From assembly GCA_963585895.1 (NCBI GenBank), contig OY757904.1, positions 27,638,754 through 27,702,753 of the forward strand: a stretch of DNA of 64,000 bases, given 5' to 3'. This DNA comes from Sepioteuthis lessoniana (lineage: Eukaryota > Mollusca > Cephalopoda > Myopsida > Loliginidae). A program made the translations under genes and the position numbers. Each line of letters begins with the position of its first letter. Position 1 is the first letter of the stretch. The notes below the pieces were generated by a model. The model was not told where the DNA came from and made no database searches. It worked only from the letters and a program-made list of their open reading frames with translations. Below are positions 11,219 to 24,943 of the stretch, in pieces.

Positions 11219-11808
11219 TTATTATTATTTACTCTTTTAGAGATATTCATATCAGTATTAGCTGAGGTCTATCACTTGAGTTTGAGTGACAGCAAGTCTC
11301 CTTAAGTCTCCAGGAATCTTCTCAGTATTCTGGCCGTTCTCAGTAATGCTGTCATTTGAATAGTCTCTACTCGCCCGCCAACTTCCAATTCCTCCAGGCC
11401 ATTTAATAATCCTTTAGTTATCATACCAAAAGCATCAATCACAATTGGTACAATCGTCACTTTCATATTCCGGAGCTTTTTCAATTCTCTAGCAAGGTCG
11501 AGGTACTTATCCTTCTTTTCACATTCCTTCTGTTTTATTCTGCGGTTAGCTGGGACAGCAAAGTCAACAATTTTGCACATTCTCTTCTTTTGGTTGATTA
11601 TTATGAAATCGGATTTTAGGGCCGAGATTAGGTGATCCGTTTGCATATCAAATAACCCATATGAGTTTATTTGTGTCATTTTCTTGGACAGGTGCTGGGT
11701 TGTGCATATACAGTTTGTTAGTGGGGTCAAATTTCAATTTCTTGTACATTTTCAAATGGATCCCCTTGCCGACCCAGTCGTGTCTCGCTCTAACCTCCTT
11801 TAGAGTTT
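11219..11808 (-). mobile_element. LINE-R copy 5, endonuclease region and 3' end
   Basis: An open minus-strand frame of 142 codons (11730-11302) contains DMQTDHLISALKSDFIIINQ, CKIVDFAVPANRRIKQKE, KDKYLDLARELKKL, VTIVPIVIDAFG and the closing TALLRTARILRRFLET. The PD...D endonuclease pair is changed to SD...D. The 3' end has a small hairpin (CTCT/AGAG arms) and a short ATT tail at 11219-11228. The 5' end joins copy 6 directly. Confidence 0.85.
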
Positions 11809-13131
11809 TTCACATCAGTGTAGCTGATGGTTTTCCACTGGAATCTGAGTGACAGCAAGTCTCCTCAAGTCTCAAGGTCTCGTCTCGAGATTCTGGCCGT
11901 TCTTAGCAATGATGTCGTTTGGATAGTCTCTACCCGTCCGCTAACTTCCAAGTCTTCCAGGCCTTTTAATATACAGAGATATTCATATCAGTATTAGTTG
12001 TTATTGTGCCTTTAGTTATTGTGCCTAACACACCAATCACAATTGGCACAATCGTTACAGCTCCTTCAATTCTCTAGCAAGGTCGAGGTACTTATCTTTC
12101 TTTTTACTTTCTTTCAGATTTATTCTATGGTCCAGCGGGACAGCAAAGTCGACAATTTTGCAAATTCTCTTTTTTTTTTTTTTTTGTTGATTATTATGAG
12201 GTCTGGTCTCTTGGCCGGGATTTGGTGATCCGTTTGTGTGTTAAAGACCCATAGGAGTTTATGCGAGTCATTTTCTAGGACAGGCGCCGGGTTGTGTATA
12301 TACAACGCTTAAAGCGGCCATAGAGTTGTTTTCCTTCCCATTTTTGTTTCCTAGTTGTTGTCATTTTTCGTTTATCGTGTTGTCCGTATCGATTCTGATG
12401 GTTGTAATTAGTCCTCGTTTGTGTTTTCTATGCTGGCAAATCCTCTTCCACCCTCTTTTCTAGATACATATAGTCTGTCAACGTCGTCTCTGGGGTGTAA
12501 TGCTTTATGCATGGTCATTAGTTTTCTTGTTCTTTGGTCCATTTGTCTAAGTTCCTCTCTGGTCCACATGAGAAAGGGTCCCGAGTATCTGACTAGGGGC
12601 ACAGCCCAAGTATTTATTCCTTTGATGAGGTTTCTGCTGGAGAGTTTAGTCTCGAGTAGTTTTCGCGTTCTCCTGAGATTTTCTTTTCGGATCGTGTCTT
12701 TCATTTGCACTTCTTTGAAGGTGTCAGCCTCAAAGATGCCCAAGTATTTGTAGGTTTCCTTTTCTTCGAGAGTTCTAATTCTATCGTAATTTGGTAGTTC
12801 CATTCTGTCAGTCATATGTCATTTGCCACTTTTCATGACAAGCATGGAACATTTTTCTATGCAAAATTCCATTCCTAAGTCCTGACTGTATATTCTAACA
12901 GCGTCTATGAGAGTTTCCAGTTCTTTTTCATTTTTTGCAAATAATTTAATGTCATCCATGTACATTAGGTGGTTGATCTTCTCTTGCGTTCTGCTGAGTT
13001 TGTATCCGGCTGCGTATTTTCGGAGAATGTGGTTCAGTGGCATGGTTGATAGTGCATTTCCTTGGAAAATACCTCTTTGGATCTTTGTTTCAGCTATACT
13101 TCTTCCTCCTGCTGTCAAGTCCACTCTCCAG
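11809..13131 (-). mobile_element. LINE-R copy 6, longest: RT to endonuclease
   Basis: Minus-strand frames at 13124-12819 carry RGIFQGNALS and HLMYMDDIKLFAKNEKELET (RT palm, YMDD). Frames at 12815-12408 carry ETYKYLGIFEADT, WAVPLVRYSGPFLMWTREE and HPRDDVDRLYVSRKEGGRG. A frame at 12305-12120 carries YIHNPAPVLEND and KRPDLIIINKK (restriction-like endonuclease). N-terminal DNA-binding and early RT parts are absent, the finger is lost to a deletion near 12310, and stops occur. A 23-nt patch near 11975 is foreign to the local order. Confidence 0.9.
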
Positions 13132-13132
13132 G

Positions 13133-13133
<1 letters not shown>

Positions 13134-13200
<67 letters not shown>

Positions 13201-13202
13201 TA
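13134..13202 (-). repeat. (AAT)n tail of LINE-R copy 7
   Basis: About 22 ATT units on the plus strand, lying exactly between the 3' end of copy 7 and the truncated 5' end of copy 6. Confidence 0.9.
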
Positions 13203-13870
13203 TTCCTCTATATTTTTCAACATCAGTATTAGCTGATGCTTTTTCACTGGAGTTTGAGTGACTGCAAGTCTCCTCAAATCTCCAGGACTTGTCTCGGTAT
13301 TCTGTCCGTCCTCTGTTTCCTATCAAATTCAACATATGATTTTTTTAATTGGAATCGGAATGCAAGTTAACGGGATCTGGTCTTCTTTTAAGCATTCCTG
13401 CGGATCTTACAATTACTGTGATCTGAATAGTCTCAATTTTTTTCACTGCTCTTACGTTTCCCAGTTCTTTTCACAGACATTTCGAGATCTTTCCAAATGC
13501 TCCAACTATAATTGGTAATACCATCACTGTCAAGTTACAAAAGTATATCTGCCAACAGTCAAGATGCCCGTATTTCTATGTAATTCCACATTCTTTTCTT
13601 ACACGGTGGTAAGCTTTTTTTATTGTTAATTAAAACTCGGTTTGGTCTTCTGGTCTCGATTGCGTAATCCGGGTCTCTCTCAAAGTCCCATAGAATTTTG
13701 CATGTTTCAGTTTCTAGGTCATATTCTTGATAGTCTTCATACGCTTTGTCAGCATGAACACTTATTAGTCGCTTGCTTAATTCCCAGTGGATCTTCTTTC
13801 TTACCTTGTCGTGTGTTTTCTTTTTGTCCCAGTTTTCTATGTTTACTTATAACCGTAATTATTCGTGTAT
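13203..13870 (-). mobile_element. LINE-R copy 7, divergent subfamily
   Basis: The minus strand from 13860 reads KTHDKVRKKIHWELSKRL, then YDLETETCKILWDFERD, IETRRPNRVLINNKK, and near the 3' end SNSSEKASANTDVEKY before the AAT tail. The layout equals the other copies but residues differ clearly, and the endonuclease PD is PN here. It probably represents an older or separate subfamily. Confidence 0.8.
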
Positions 13871-15278
13871 AAAATATACTAATGCATAACACGCCCCAAT
13901 ATCTTTATAATATGTAATTCTTGAAAATCGTATATAACTCGCCTTAAAATTTTACATTTTGTCACAGCTGGATTTAATTTAAATTTTATAGTAATTCATC
14001 TTTTTATCACTTTTCACTGACAGAAATTAGTAATTTTCATAGTTTTCATAATGCCTTAAAGCAGAAAACTTTCTTAGTATTTAGAATAAATACTCAGTCC
14101 TGTTTACCGAAAATTGCCGGAAGTTTGAAGCGAAAATAAGAGAACTGCAACCAATTACACATGGCTTTCGATATGTTTTTTCTGTATCGATGTAAAACAA
14201 ATAAGTTTGGATTATACATATAACTTACTTTCGGTCATCCCGTCCCAAATATGACCGGAAAATAATTATATAATTCTCACGTATGATAGGCGCCATCAAT
14301 TTATAGACTGAAAAATTTGGAAATCTACTGCGTCTTATACTCAATTTTTGTAGTGCTGCTGCTGCTGCAGTAAATATTATAATTACCTTGGGGGCTTGGT
14401 CTTTGCATATCAGGAAATTTAAAAATGTTCAATAACGTTTAATGTTTAATTTTTCTTTTAGAGAAAAGCTCTTAGCATTCTAAGATATATTCGGTTTATT
14501 GAACACCTTGTTTTTGCTGTTTAAACTAATTTTCAGCCGGAACATACTCTGGCCTTTCCAAGTTGTAATATTATAATAACTTTTAGGAAAGGGACACTTG
14601 CTCTGACAAGGGTGAATGCAAAAATGCAAGAATTAATTTGCTGCATTGGTTGTTTTCTGTTCTACACCATTATTGTTTTCGACTTACACGAATAGTTTGA
14701 AGTCAGTTTTTAATTGAAATAATTTACTGAATGATTTATATGTCACTTGCAAGAAAAACCTTTGAGATAAAACTTGGGATTCGCACATACCGAGCAAATA
14801 TATATTGTCATAATTATATTCATGCAACCATATCTTTATCAAATAGAAAATATACAATTTGATATATATATTACAAAAATGTATTATAAAAACTAATATT
14901 TAAAAAAGATAAATATAAAACGCTAACTTATCTCCATTAAAATGATAATTTATCAAGCCCAGGAATATACTATATTAATAAAAGTTATCAATTAGATGTA
15001 TTTATAAGAAATTGAAAAAAAGTCACTGAAGCACTCAAACTAAATAGAATTTATCAACATCTATAAGCTAAAAATGTTAACATCTATAACCTAAAAACAC
15101 AAATATATATTCAGTTGCTTTCAAAGTTTTCAATTTTAAAATATACTCTCGTAAGTTTCTAACCTGAGGAATTCATAAACCAACTGATCATAGACATTAC
15201 ACAATCGTTACCTCACTTCCTCATGTTGGTTCAATTGAAAAAACTTTCATATTTTAAAAACAATCGTCATATGAATCT
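13871..15278. other. AT-rich DNA, nothing recognised
   Basis: Contains a short (GCT)n at about 14355. There is a faint match to the TATAAG-type inverted repeat seen at 18640 (near 13890 and 14330), too weak to call. No coding signal. Confidence 0.5.
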
Positions 15279-15319
<41 letters not shown>

Positions 15320-15493
15320 ACCTGTCAGACCAAGACACACAGAGAGACAGTGACAGAATTGAAATATATTAGGTATACAGATCAAAGTGAGTTTTAGACA
15401 TAGTCCTTATCTAATATTCAATGATTAGGTGTTCCAAAATTCAGTCTCCTTCAAGTTAAAAGACATCTATTTTTCTTCTGATTTTCAACCTTT

Positions 15494-15553
<60 letters not shown>
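15279..15553. repeat. (TA)n(GA)n and (CT)n microsatellites
   Basis: TA/GA tract at 15279-15319 and CT tract at 15497-15553, separated by about 175 bp of plain sequence. Confidence 0.95.
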
Positions 15554-17514
<1,961 letters not shown>

Positions 17515-17823
17515 TTGCTTTTATTTAATGATGATTTTTCTTTCCTACTTTCAAAGCATTTGTTATTCATTTTAGTTACTGCCATGTCTTATACATCAAT
17601 AGTCAGTGATCATGTTGAAGAGGATTTATTGTCATATTGCGCTAAAAAGTTTCTATACTACCATCCACAAAGCGAAACAATAAAAATTCTGAAATTTAAA
17701 ATGATAATGATGAATTTATTCATTAAAATTATTTTGACAAGGAATCTGCATAAAATATCAAAGGATGCTGTGGAAGCCAAAATGATGTTTGAAGGAAATG
17801 CCGCACTGATTTTGTATATATAA
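17515..17823 (+). other. Open frame of 102 codons, function unknown
   Basis: The frame contains a charged, non-repetitive segment (SDHVEEDLLSYCAKKFLYYH, then SKDAVEAKMMFEGNAAL). Codon 17 onward follows a pyrimidine-rich stretch ending TTTTAG at about 17574, so a splice acceptor is conceivable. No family is recognised. In AT-rich DNA such a frame may occur by chance. Composition resembles its surroundings. Confidence 0.2.
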
Positions 17824-18063
17824 GAGGTTTTTCGCAAGTAATGTTAGAAATACTGAGACGAAAGTCCATTTATGAAAATTAAAAATTCAAGTATTTGAAA
17901 TAAAATATAGATTCAAAATAATGCAGTTTGAAATAAAACAAAATTTAGACAGTGTAATATTTTTAAATGTCAACAATATCTTATTTATGTAAGTAGTTAA
18001 AAATTTGAAAATATCAGACTATTTTGATTTCTGAATGAAATTAATGCTAAATAGGGAAGATTT

Positions 18064-18112
18064 CAGGTCACCCTCGACTATGGTCACCGACATTACTTTT
18101 ACTTTACTAAAA
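18064..18112 (+). mobile_element. S1 SINE 3' fragment
   Basis: About 50 bp match the S1 3' end (GGTCACCCTCGACTATGGTC, then CCGACATTACTTTTACTTTA). No upstream part is present. Flanking 17824-18063 and 18113-18639 hold nothing recognised. Confidence 0.8.
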
Positions 18113-18639
18113 TCAAAATTATTGTAGGCATATTACAATGATCATGTAAAAATGTCACATCATTACAAGATTTTCATTGGAGCAATATACTTAAAATTCG
18201 TGAACTTTCTTGATTGACTGACTGCTTTTAACGACATGTCATTCCATTTAGGGCAATTGTAAATTTAGCGGTTAGTGAATCCCGTTCATTCTTCGTCTTT
18301 ATTAATATCTTTTGATTATATGCATTTATGCAGACCAGAGTTTTTTCATTGTCCAATTCAATATAAGCAAAATTTAAACAGACCTATCAATTGGACCCAA
18401 ACAGTACTCCTTCTCAAAAACAGTATAGACTTGTGACTAATTGCATTGGAACAGTACTCTATATTCTCCAGATGTCCAGAACTTGAGTTTCACCATCAGA
18501 TACAGTTGAATATTATACACAGGTCATACAAAAACAGTTAGAATATTTGTAATCTTCGATCACCCTGTAGCATTAAAAAAAAAAAAAAGATAATTAAAAT
18601 AACGGATATAACTATTAAATGCTACTTGTCGTTAATCTC

Positions 18640-18819
18640 GGTGTATAAGATGAACCTTTAACCTTAGAAATAACAATCTGAAAGACCAACATATATGTAG
18701 TTCGTACCTAATCTTGTAGGAGTTGAGGGATTGTATTGAATGGGGTAGACTTCTACGGCGAGGTTAAAGCCCAAAACTTACGTTTTAGCTAAAAATTTTG
18801 GAGGTCATCTTATACACCC
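18640..18819. mobile_element. MITE-like inverted repeat
   Basis: Arms at 18640-18656 and 18803-18819 (GGTGTATAAGATGAACC and GGTCATCTTATACACCC) are inverted copies with a 13-bp perfect core. About 145 bp of non-coding sequence lies between. A second TATACACCC-like block follows the right arm. It is possibly the remnant of a small cut-and-paste element; no TSD was identified. Confidence 0.5.
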
Positions 18820-18829
18820 GCACATAATA

Positions 18830-19195
18830 TACACCCACCAAAAAATACCGTACCATACTTTTGTTTTTCCTAAGAAGAAACAGAAATACCATAATAAACT
18901 ATGAACTGGAAACTCACAGTTTCACGGCTTCTCTGACTCATTTACGTAAAATAATCCGATTAAAAAATATTTTTTTTTTTTTTTAGACATGATTCTTTGA
19001 ACATTCACGTGGACCATTAATGTTTAGCTTGTGACAAAATTAACATTGATCTCACATAAAATTTACAAATAAATAAAAAAAAAAATGAACAGACTAGCTA
19101 AAGATATTTTATTCTGACTGAATATAAAAGCACAATTATACATACATAGATCAGTATTATCTTGTACATGTACATATAGATAGATGAATATTTGA
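18830..19195. other. AT-rich DNA with poly-A/T tracts
   Basis: Nothing recognised. The A-rich stretch at about 19070-19085 may be the tail side of the minus-strand LINE that follows. Confidence 0.45.
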
Positions 19196-19199
19196 GGCA

Positions 19200-19669
19200 C
19201 ATTCATATATACACCATTGCTTGGTGGCATAAAACGAAGATGACGATGGGACACGTCACTGCTAACTACAGGCTTTTTGTGACTGAGAGGCATAGCGGGA
19301 TAGGTAGTTTTGCTCACAATTGCCACAATAGAAGGCCTTGTCAAGACTTGATGGCATAGTTACATAGTTTCTGCTTCCTGTCCCTTTTGTCCTTGAAAAT
19401 TGTTCTGCGGTTGCTTTAAAAAGAAGAGACAATATTGATAGTAGAGATACCAGGAGTCACTGTCAATAGCTAGGTGGGATTATCGGCGATAGTTACGGTG
19501 AGAGGCACCAGTGTGCCGGGATTTTTTCAAGCAGTTCTCGAATCGCTTTTTAGGTGATCCGTCATCTCGATAGCGGGGAGATCGGTGCACAATATGAATC
19601 TAAGAGGCTGACGATTCCCATCTTAAAGACGCGTCCAACCTAGTGTAGCTAGGACATCTGTTGCGTTAA
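19200..19669 (-). mobile_element. LINE 3'-end fragment with C-terminal finger
   Basis: Minus-strand frames read DHLKSDSRTA-like text, then a frame shift away FYCGNCEQNYLSRYASQSQKAC, resembling the C-terminal C2H2/CxxC finger (C-x2-C...LxSH) of LINEs with an RTE-like RT. The finger His is replaced by Gln. Upstream frames are broken. Subfamily uncertain. It lies on the opposite strand to the LINE fragment at 20286. Confidence 0.55.
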
Positions 19670-19682
19670 CCTCGATGCTGAT

Positions 19683-19980
19683 CCCATTTACCAACCCGTC
19701 CGCTCGGGCAGGATATGACACAAGGTCAATTTTAAGCGGAGTTTAACAGGTTTTAATTCAGAGTTTTCCTTCTCCTAGACTAGTTGCCTCACCGAGGCTG
19801 AAGAACCCACTCTGTCCTACTATTTACCCATTGCTGGAGGGAAAATAATTGGATTCATACCTTTCCCATGGGTATTAGTAATATGTGAAATGCAATCAGT
19901 CTCGTCCAGGATTTGAACTCGAGTCGCCGTGTCCATTTCCTACGACAATAACTATTACCCCACCTGAGGTGCCTCCTCTT
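19683..19980 (-). mobile_element. S2 SINE, downstream unit of a dimer
   Basis: Full S2 body in reverse complement, including a B box (GGATTTGAACTCGAG at about 19911) and the A-box end near 19950-19970. It directly follows the tail of the neighbouring S2 unit. The outer flank holds a 13-nt direct repeat (19670-19682) that matches 20273-20285 on the far side of the second unit. Confidence 0.9.
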
Positions 19981-20272
19981 TTTTCTTTTGTAACAACCCC
20001 TCCGCTCGGGCAAGATATGACACAAGGTCAATTTTTAAGCGGAGTTTAACAGGTTTGAATTCAGAGTTTTTCTTTCTCCTAGACTACTTGCCTCACCAAG
20101 GCTGAAGAACCTAGTCTGCCCTTCTATTTACCCATCTCTGGAGGGAGAATAATTGGATTCATACCTTTCCCAAGCGTATTAGTGCTATGTGAAATGAAAT
20201 TAGCCTTGTTCAGGATTTGAACTCGTGTCACCGTGTCCATTTCCTTCGACGATAATCATTACACCACGGGCG
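19981..20272 (-). mobile_element. S2 SINE, upstream unit of a dimer
   Basis: Second complete S2 copy with an intact B box (GGATTTGAACTCGTG) and A-box region (CATTACACCACGGGCGCC). Its 3' tail reads ACAAAAGAAAAAAGAGG on the minus strand before the other unit begins. The two units share one outer TSD. Confidence 0.9.
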
Positions 20273-20285
20273 CCTCGATGCTGAT

Positions 20286-21020
20286 GATTTTTGCCTTTCC
20301 ATGAAGATTTGTATTGGTAATGAAGTAACTCAAGTGGACGTTAAGAATGATGCAGTGGAAGTGGTTGTGGAACTGTTCAGAGAATCTAAGACTCTGGAGC
20401 AAGTGATCAGAGATATCTACTTTCCCAACAATGTCACTTTTTTGCCGACAGAGAAAAAAAAATTGCAACGCATCACATTGTGTTTTACAGAGGCTGCCAG
20501 ATGTTTGGGTAAGATGTCAGTTTAGAAATAGGAGAGAGGTATTCCATCAAATTGTACCTCAGGAAGAGTCTACCGCTCTCCATTCATTACCATTGGCGAG
20601 ACTGAGTTGAAGGTGGTTCAGTGGTTCATCTGCTTAGGAGGCACCATTAAGTCAGATATCAAGATCGATAAGAAAGCCGGCAATAGCCTGGTAAATATGA
20701 GCTCTGCATTTATCACACCATGGAAACGCATGTACTTCAACCTGCCCCCTATCACGAAAACTATTCAAGTTAGGTGAACCAGACATGCAGGACATTGCTG
20801 GAGAAGCAGAGATGAACTCATAAGAGATGTACTCTTATGGATCCCCACACACGGCCGCGCAAAAGCAGGACGACCAGCACGAACGTACATTCAGCAGCTA
20901 TGTGAGGATACAGGTTGTTGTCCTGAAGACCTGCCTAGGGCGATGAACGATAGGGAGGAGTGGCGAGAGAGGGACAGGGATATCCGTGCTGCCAGCACGA
21001 TGTGATGATGATGATGATAT
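20286..21020 (+). mobile_element. LINE-T fragment, apparently chimeric
   Basis: Plus-strand frames give an RT palm relic (FPNNVTFLPTEKKKLQRITL, where the usual F/YADD is FPNN) and FTEAARCLG. After a frame break come FITIGETELKVVQWF and CLGGTIKSDIKIDKKAGNSL. Near 20725 it passes into NLPPITKTIQVR, H.AGHCWRSRDELI and the 3' blocks of the family seen at 7445, ending in (GATGAT)n at 21003. The block between the two parts normally seen in such elements is missing. Frame breaks make it non-functional. Confidence 0.75.
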
Positions 21021-21064
21021 ACGTAGATTTTAGGGAACTGGCTTAATGTTTTAAGTGTTCCACA

Positions 21065-21300
21065 ATGGTCTGGGATGTTGCATATTAACCTTTGACAGAG
21101 CCATTATGATCCACAGGAAGATAGCCATTCGTGGGTGTAAGCAGATCACACGAGTTGATAACCAGAAGGTCACGTGGGTTAACAACATGAAATACTTAGG
21201 CATGGTGAAATGATATATGCCGACACCCACAGCAGTAACGGTCAGACTCATTCACTGATACACAGTCGGGCAATCGGGAGGTCTTGGGAGCGCCAGCAAG
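21065..21300 (+). pseudogene. Possible fragment of another LINE
   Basis: The plus frame reads MIHRKIAIRGCKQITRVDNQ then VNNMKYLGM. This resembles the KYLGV block that follows the RT palm in jockey/CR1-type LINEs. Very short and low support. Confidence 0.3.
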
Positions 21301-21532
21301 TGCCCTGAGGGTGAAGTTACTCTGTCGGCCGAGTAGCAGAAGTGCCAAATGGGGCCCTGAATATGAAAGTACGGCATGGTTAATATTTAAGTTTCAATAT
21401 ACCAGCCATCAGTCTGTCTCCATCTCCCTGTCTTTCTCATCAGTCTACTTCAGAACCTTTTGAAAAATAAGGCAGAGAGGATTATATTTTTTGTTAACCA
21501 AGTGTTATGATGCGTCATTAGTCCCGTTTTAA

Positions 21533-21655
21533 CCGGGCCATTGGCTTAATGAGTCGAATATTCACCAATGGTTCGGGAGACCGGCGTATAATCGACCCAT
21601 AATGAAGATTTTCAGGAATCCAAAGACTAAGTATTACTTAGTAGGATCATCCCGA
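21533..21655 (+). mobile_element. S1 SINE 5' half, decayed
   Basis: GGGCCATTGGCTTAATGAGTCG and TTCACCAATGGTTCGGGAGA match the S1 tRNA-like head. The B box is altered (GGCGTATAATCGACCC). The 3' half is unrecognisable. Confidence 0.7.
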
Positions 21656-22267
21656 TTCTATAAAAGGTGAGAGTAATAGACTTCTTTGGTATTGCTTTTC
21701 TCTTTACAGGTTTTCAGGTCCGACAGTCATTTCACTTTTTTTCTTCAAATCATTCTCTCATCTAAATATTTGAAATTTCTTTGGATAGTAATCATCCGTC
21801 ATGCATTACTAGTCAAATGGATAATTAAGTAACACTTCGAAAAAAAATATTTGTAAACACTTGAACATCATAATTCATGATTAATTAAATTTTAAAAGAA
21901 CAGGTTCTTTCAAAAGATCTGATACATTTGAGACGTACTTATTGTCTCAGAAAAATGCATATAATTTCAGAAATTAATCACTTGACTAATCCTCGATCAA
22001 ATGATGTCAATTTCAACTGTATGTGTAGAAACAAATCAAATTTCAATGTCTAATGTTTGAATTTGTTTTCTATTTTAGTGAATGTCATTTCGGCACCTGA
22101 AAAATAGAAGATGTTTAGATATATAAAATATAATCCAATGATGTGTCTAAAAATGCTGCTAAAATTCCAGTTCATTTAGACAAGAATTTGTCAAGTTTTT
22201 AGATGACGATATTATACGAATTTTTTTCAGAAACCTCCTGTATATTGGGTATCTTTGAATTTCTGCT
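21656..22267. other. AT-rich DNA, nothing recognised
   Basis: No coding or repeat-family signal seen. Confidence 0.55.
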
Positions 22268-22405
22268 TCATATTTCATCATCATCCTCATCATAATAATC
22301 ATCATCATCATCATCAATACTTTCTGATAGCACATATTCTTTTGTTTCTCTCTCGCTATCCGTCACAATCAGTCATATCACTAGGTAAGTCCTCTAAACG
22401 GTATT
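22268..22405 (-). mobile_element. LINE-T 3'-terminal fragment
   Basis: A (TCA)n run at 22272-22316 followed by TCTCTCTCGCTATCCGTCAC and AGGTAAGTCCTCT. This is the same order as the 3' end at 7457-7560, strongly diverged. Confidence 0.6.
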
Positions 22406-23318
22406 CGGTTACCGTAGAGAGCTAAGGAATGACAATTTTCGCTGGTCGATAAACACTGAAAAATATTGCTTACGATTTTACTTTTACATCACCGGCAATG
22501 CCAAACATGTCTTGTTCATCTTCAATTTCTATGTGATAGGAGGTAAGCGTACACCATGGAATTCTGTGAAAAAGCCTCTTAAACTTTTGCATAGTGCCGA
22601 TCCATTTTGACCTAAAGGCAATTTTTACCTCAATTTTAACATTCATGTCCAACAATTTTAAATATATTTTTTTGTTCACCGAAAGTAAAATATATAGAAA
22701 CGATTTTTATGGAAAAAATTGGAAAAAAAACCCAGTCGTTTTTTATTTAACCAACAAGGTTAATGTTTAATCTCTCTGTTAGCTTACAGTAAACTCAATA
22801 AAAAGACTTAACCATATAAAGTCGACATGATTTGTTCGAGGGAATTATTCAATGCAAATAATGCAGGAAAAGCCAAAATAAATGATAAATTAAAATAACG
22901 TGCTGTATTTTAATGAAACAAATGTTTTATTTTATTTTCCTGCCTGAAGAAAAATAATTCTTTGTCTTTTTCTATGGCATAAATGTATATTTACATCGCA
23001 AAAAAAATTCTGTCCTCAAAGGTAAAGAATATATAAACAAGTTTTGTTTTTTCTTAAGATTTGCAGGAAATTTTACCTTGCAAAGTTCATCGACACTAAC
23101 AAGAAGAACTAACATAGAAAAGAAAAAAAGAAAAAACGCTTACAGTTTCAAAAACGTTATGCAGATTTAATTGTTGGGTTGAATTCCTCCCGTGTTTTCT
23201 CGTTTTTACTTGAAGCATTATTTTTTCTATTCGTTTTTTCTGTTGAATTACACATTTATTAGAACCATGATTTATGATGGTAACAAGTTATACATTTACT
23301 AAACCTCACTACTTCTTA
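22406..23318. other. AT-rich DNA, nothing recognised
   Basis: Poly-A/T rich. Frames are short and uninformative. Confidence 0.55.
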
Positions 23319-23341
23319 TACACACACACACACACACACAC

Positions 23342-23395
<54 letters not shown>
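23319..23395. repeat. (CA)n(TA)n microsatellite
   Basis: It lies exactly at the 3' tail of the minus-strand S3 SINE that follows, as at 55.9 kb. Confidence 0.97.
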
Positions 23396-23397
<2 letters not shown>

Positions 23398-23398
<1 letters not shown>

Positions 23399-23530
23399 CA
23401 TCCATAGAGTATTTCGTTGTATCACAACTCTTCAGTGTTGTTAGACACGTAGGACGCTTCAAGCTGGGATTGAAACCTGCCTAACTCAAAGTTAGACTTA
23501 GTATCATGCCACTCAGACAACAGTCGACAT
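23398..23530 (-). mobile_element. S3 tRNA-derived SINE
   Basis: The minus strand has an A-box-like CTGAGTGGCATGATAC, a B-box-like GGTTTCAATCCC, then GTCTAACAACACTGAAGAG, TTGTGATACAACGAAATACT and ATGGATGACAATATA before a (TA)n(TG)n tail. The same order is seen at 55722-55853 and in the first part of 38692-38934. Confidence 0.8.
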
Positions 23531-23639
23531 ACGTCATCTCGGGAATAATAAGACATTATGCAGTAACTTTCGTTTTTTTTACATTTTGCCTTACCGGATA
23601 CCAAAGTGTTCAATTCATTCGAAGAGCTTTGCATTACGC

Positions 23640-23862
23640 AGATATGTACAACCCAGTCATCTTGTCTGTAGAATACAGCGACTGCATCTCTGTTGTGGGG
23701 TAATATTTACCAAACAAGTGTCCTAAAGAATATGATGGCGAGACTTCACTAATGCTGGAGCTTTGGGGAATGCGGAGTACTCCTTCATTGCTATAGCTCC
23801 CAGGTCCGCTCTAACCCGAAGTGTTAGCACTTGATAGGATCCTATCTATGAGTCAAATAATA
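23640..23862 (+). repeat. C core of a C-E-D composite
   Basis: Shares with the 42985 copy the run TAGAATAC.GCGACTGCATCTC, GGAGCTTTGGGGAATGCGG, TCCTTCATTGCTATAGCTCC, AGGTCCGCTCTAACCCGAAG and AGGATCCTATCTATGAGT. No coding frame is conserved between copies. The E array follows at once. Confidence 0.8.
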
Positions 23863-24740
23863 CTGTTTGAAATCTAAACTGTGCGCAGACAAATCACTTA
23901 CGCTAAATTGTATTGATTTAAATAGTATTATTTATTGCAGACTTTTTGTCCTCATCTTGGTAGTTTTTTTTATTGTGTTGTTTCTTCTTTCACTACGTTT
24001 CGGCCAACTTTCACCTCTGGCCTTCTTCAGGTGATTTACTGCGACCTCGGATAGGAATGATGAGTCTTGTAACCGTATCCCCAGTAATTACTGCCTTCCA
24101 TAGTTGTTGTCTATCGTACCACGTTTTTTGACCAAGTAAACCTCTGGCCGGCTTGGGTAGGATTTGAAACAGCTATCTTCTGACAATGCTCACCTTGAAA
24201 CGTAGAGAAATTTGGCCGAAACGTAGTGAAAGAAGAAATAACACACACAAAAAAAAAACTACCAAGATGAGGACAAAAAGTCCGCAATAAATAAAAATTA
24301 ATCCTCAGATTAAGAAGCCTCATCTCAAAATGATTCCAATTAAAGACAATTATAAATAGTATTACTTAATCATTTAACTGTGCGTAAACAAATGATTGAT
24401 GCTTGATTGAATTGTTGATGACGCATACCAATACTTGGAACCATTTTACTGTGTACAAACGAAAGAATAATACGTGTTTGACAGCCATAAACGTAGCCAT
24501 TTAACTGAGTAGAAACAAAAGCAATACTATTGTGCAAACAATTAGTTCTAAGTCATTTAAAAAGGAAATTACCGACAAAGTAATCCCTTAAACATCATGT
24601 ATACACATTTAAATATGGGCAAACTAATAATTTATATTAAATTGTAACTGTTACGCAGCAATACTTGGAACCATTTAACTATGCGCAAATAATTAATATT
24701 ATATAAAATTATTCGCATCAGATAATAATACTTGAATCCA
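23863..24740 (+). repeat. E minisatellite array, interrupted
   Basis: Units recur with the landmarks CAATACTTGGAACCATTTAACTATGCG-type text. CATTTAACTGTG-like positions occur at 24371, 24442, 24498, 24672 and 24739, about 56-71 bp apart where adjacent. The array is split by the insertion at 23931-24353. No frame or function is apparent. Confidence 0.75.
23931..24353. mobile_element. Inverted-repeat element nested in the E array
   Basis: About 80 bp at 23931-24010 recurs inverted at about 24205-24292 (GACTTTTTGTCCTCATCTTG and ACTACGTTTCGGCCAA blocks in opposite orientation). The insertion is bracketed by an exact 11-nt direct repeat, AAATAGTATTA, at 23920-23930 and 24354-24364. The interior has no coding frame. 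It could be a foldback or MITE-like element, or two inverted copies of one SINE-like module. Confidence 0.7.
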
Positions 24741-24842
24741 TTTAACAGTGTGCCAAAAAAAAATGAGCTCCGTCTTGTTTTAAATTGTCATGAAGAAAAC
24801 GTGCTTACAAAACATACATGAATATAATACATAAGTATAAAC

Positions 24843-24895
24843 AAGGTTTGGCTCTAAATAACCAACGATGATTGTTGTACCATAAAACAAAATCA

Positions 24896-24898
<3 letters not shown>
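24843..24898 (+). repeat. D hairpin module
   Basis: GGTTTGGCTCTAAATAACC, then a loop and GGTTGTACCATAAAACAAAATCAAAC-type text, giving the TGGC...GCCA-like palindrome and A/C-rich end. It closes the plus-strand composite begun at 23640. Confidence 0.75.

Positions 24899-24941
<43 letters not shown>
24899..24941. repeat. (TA)n microsatellite
   Basis: Pure TA run starting directly at the A/C-rich end of the D module. Confidence 0.97.
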
Positions 24942-24943
<2 letters not shown>
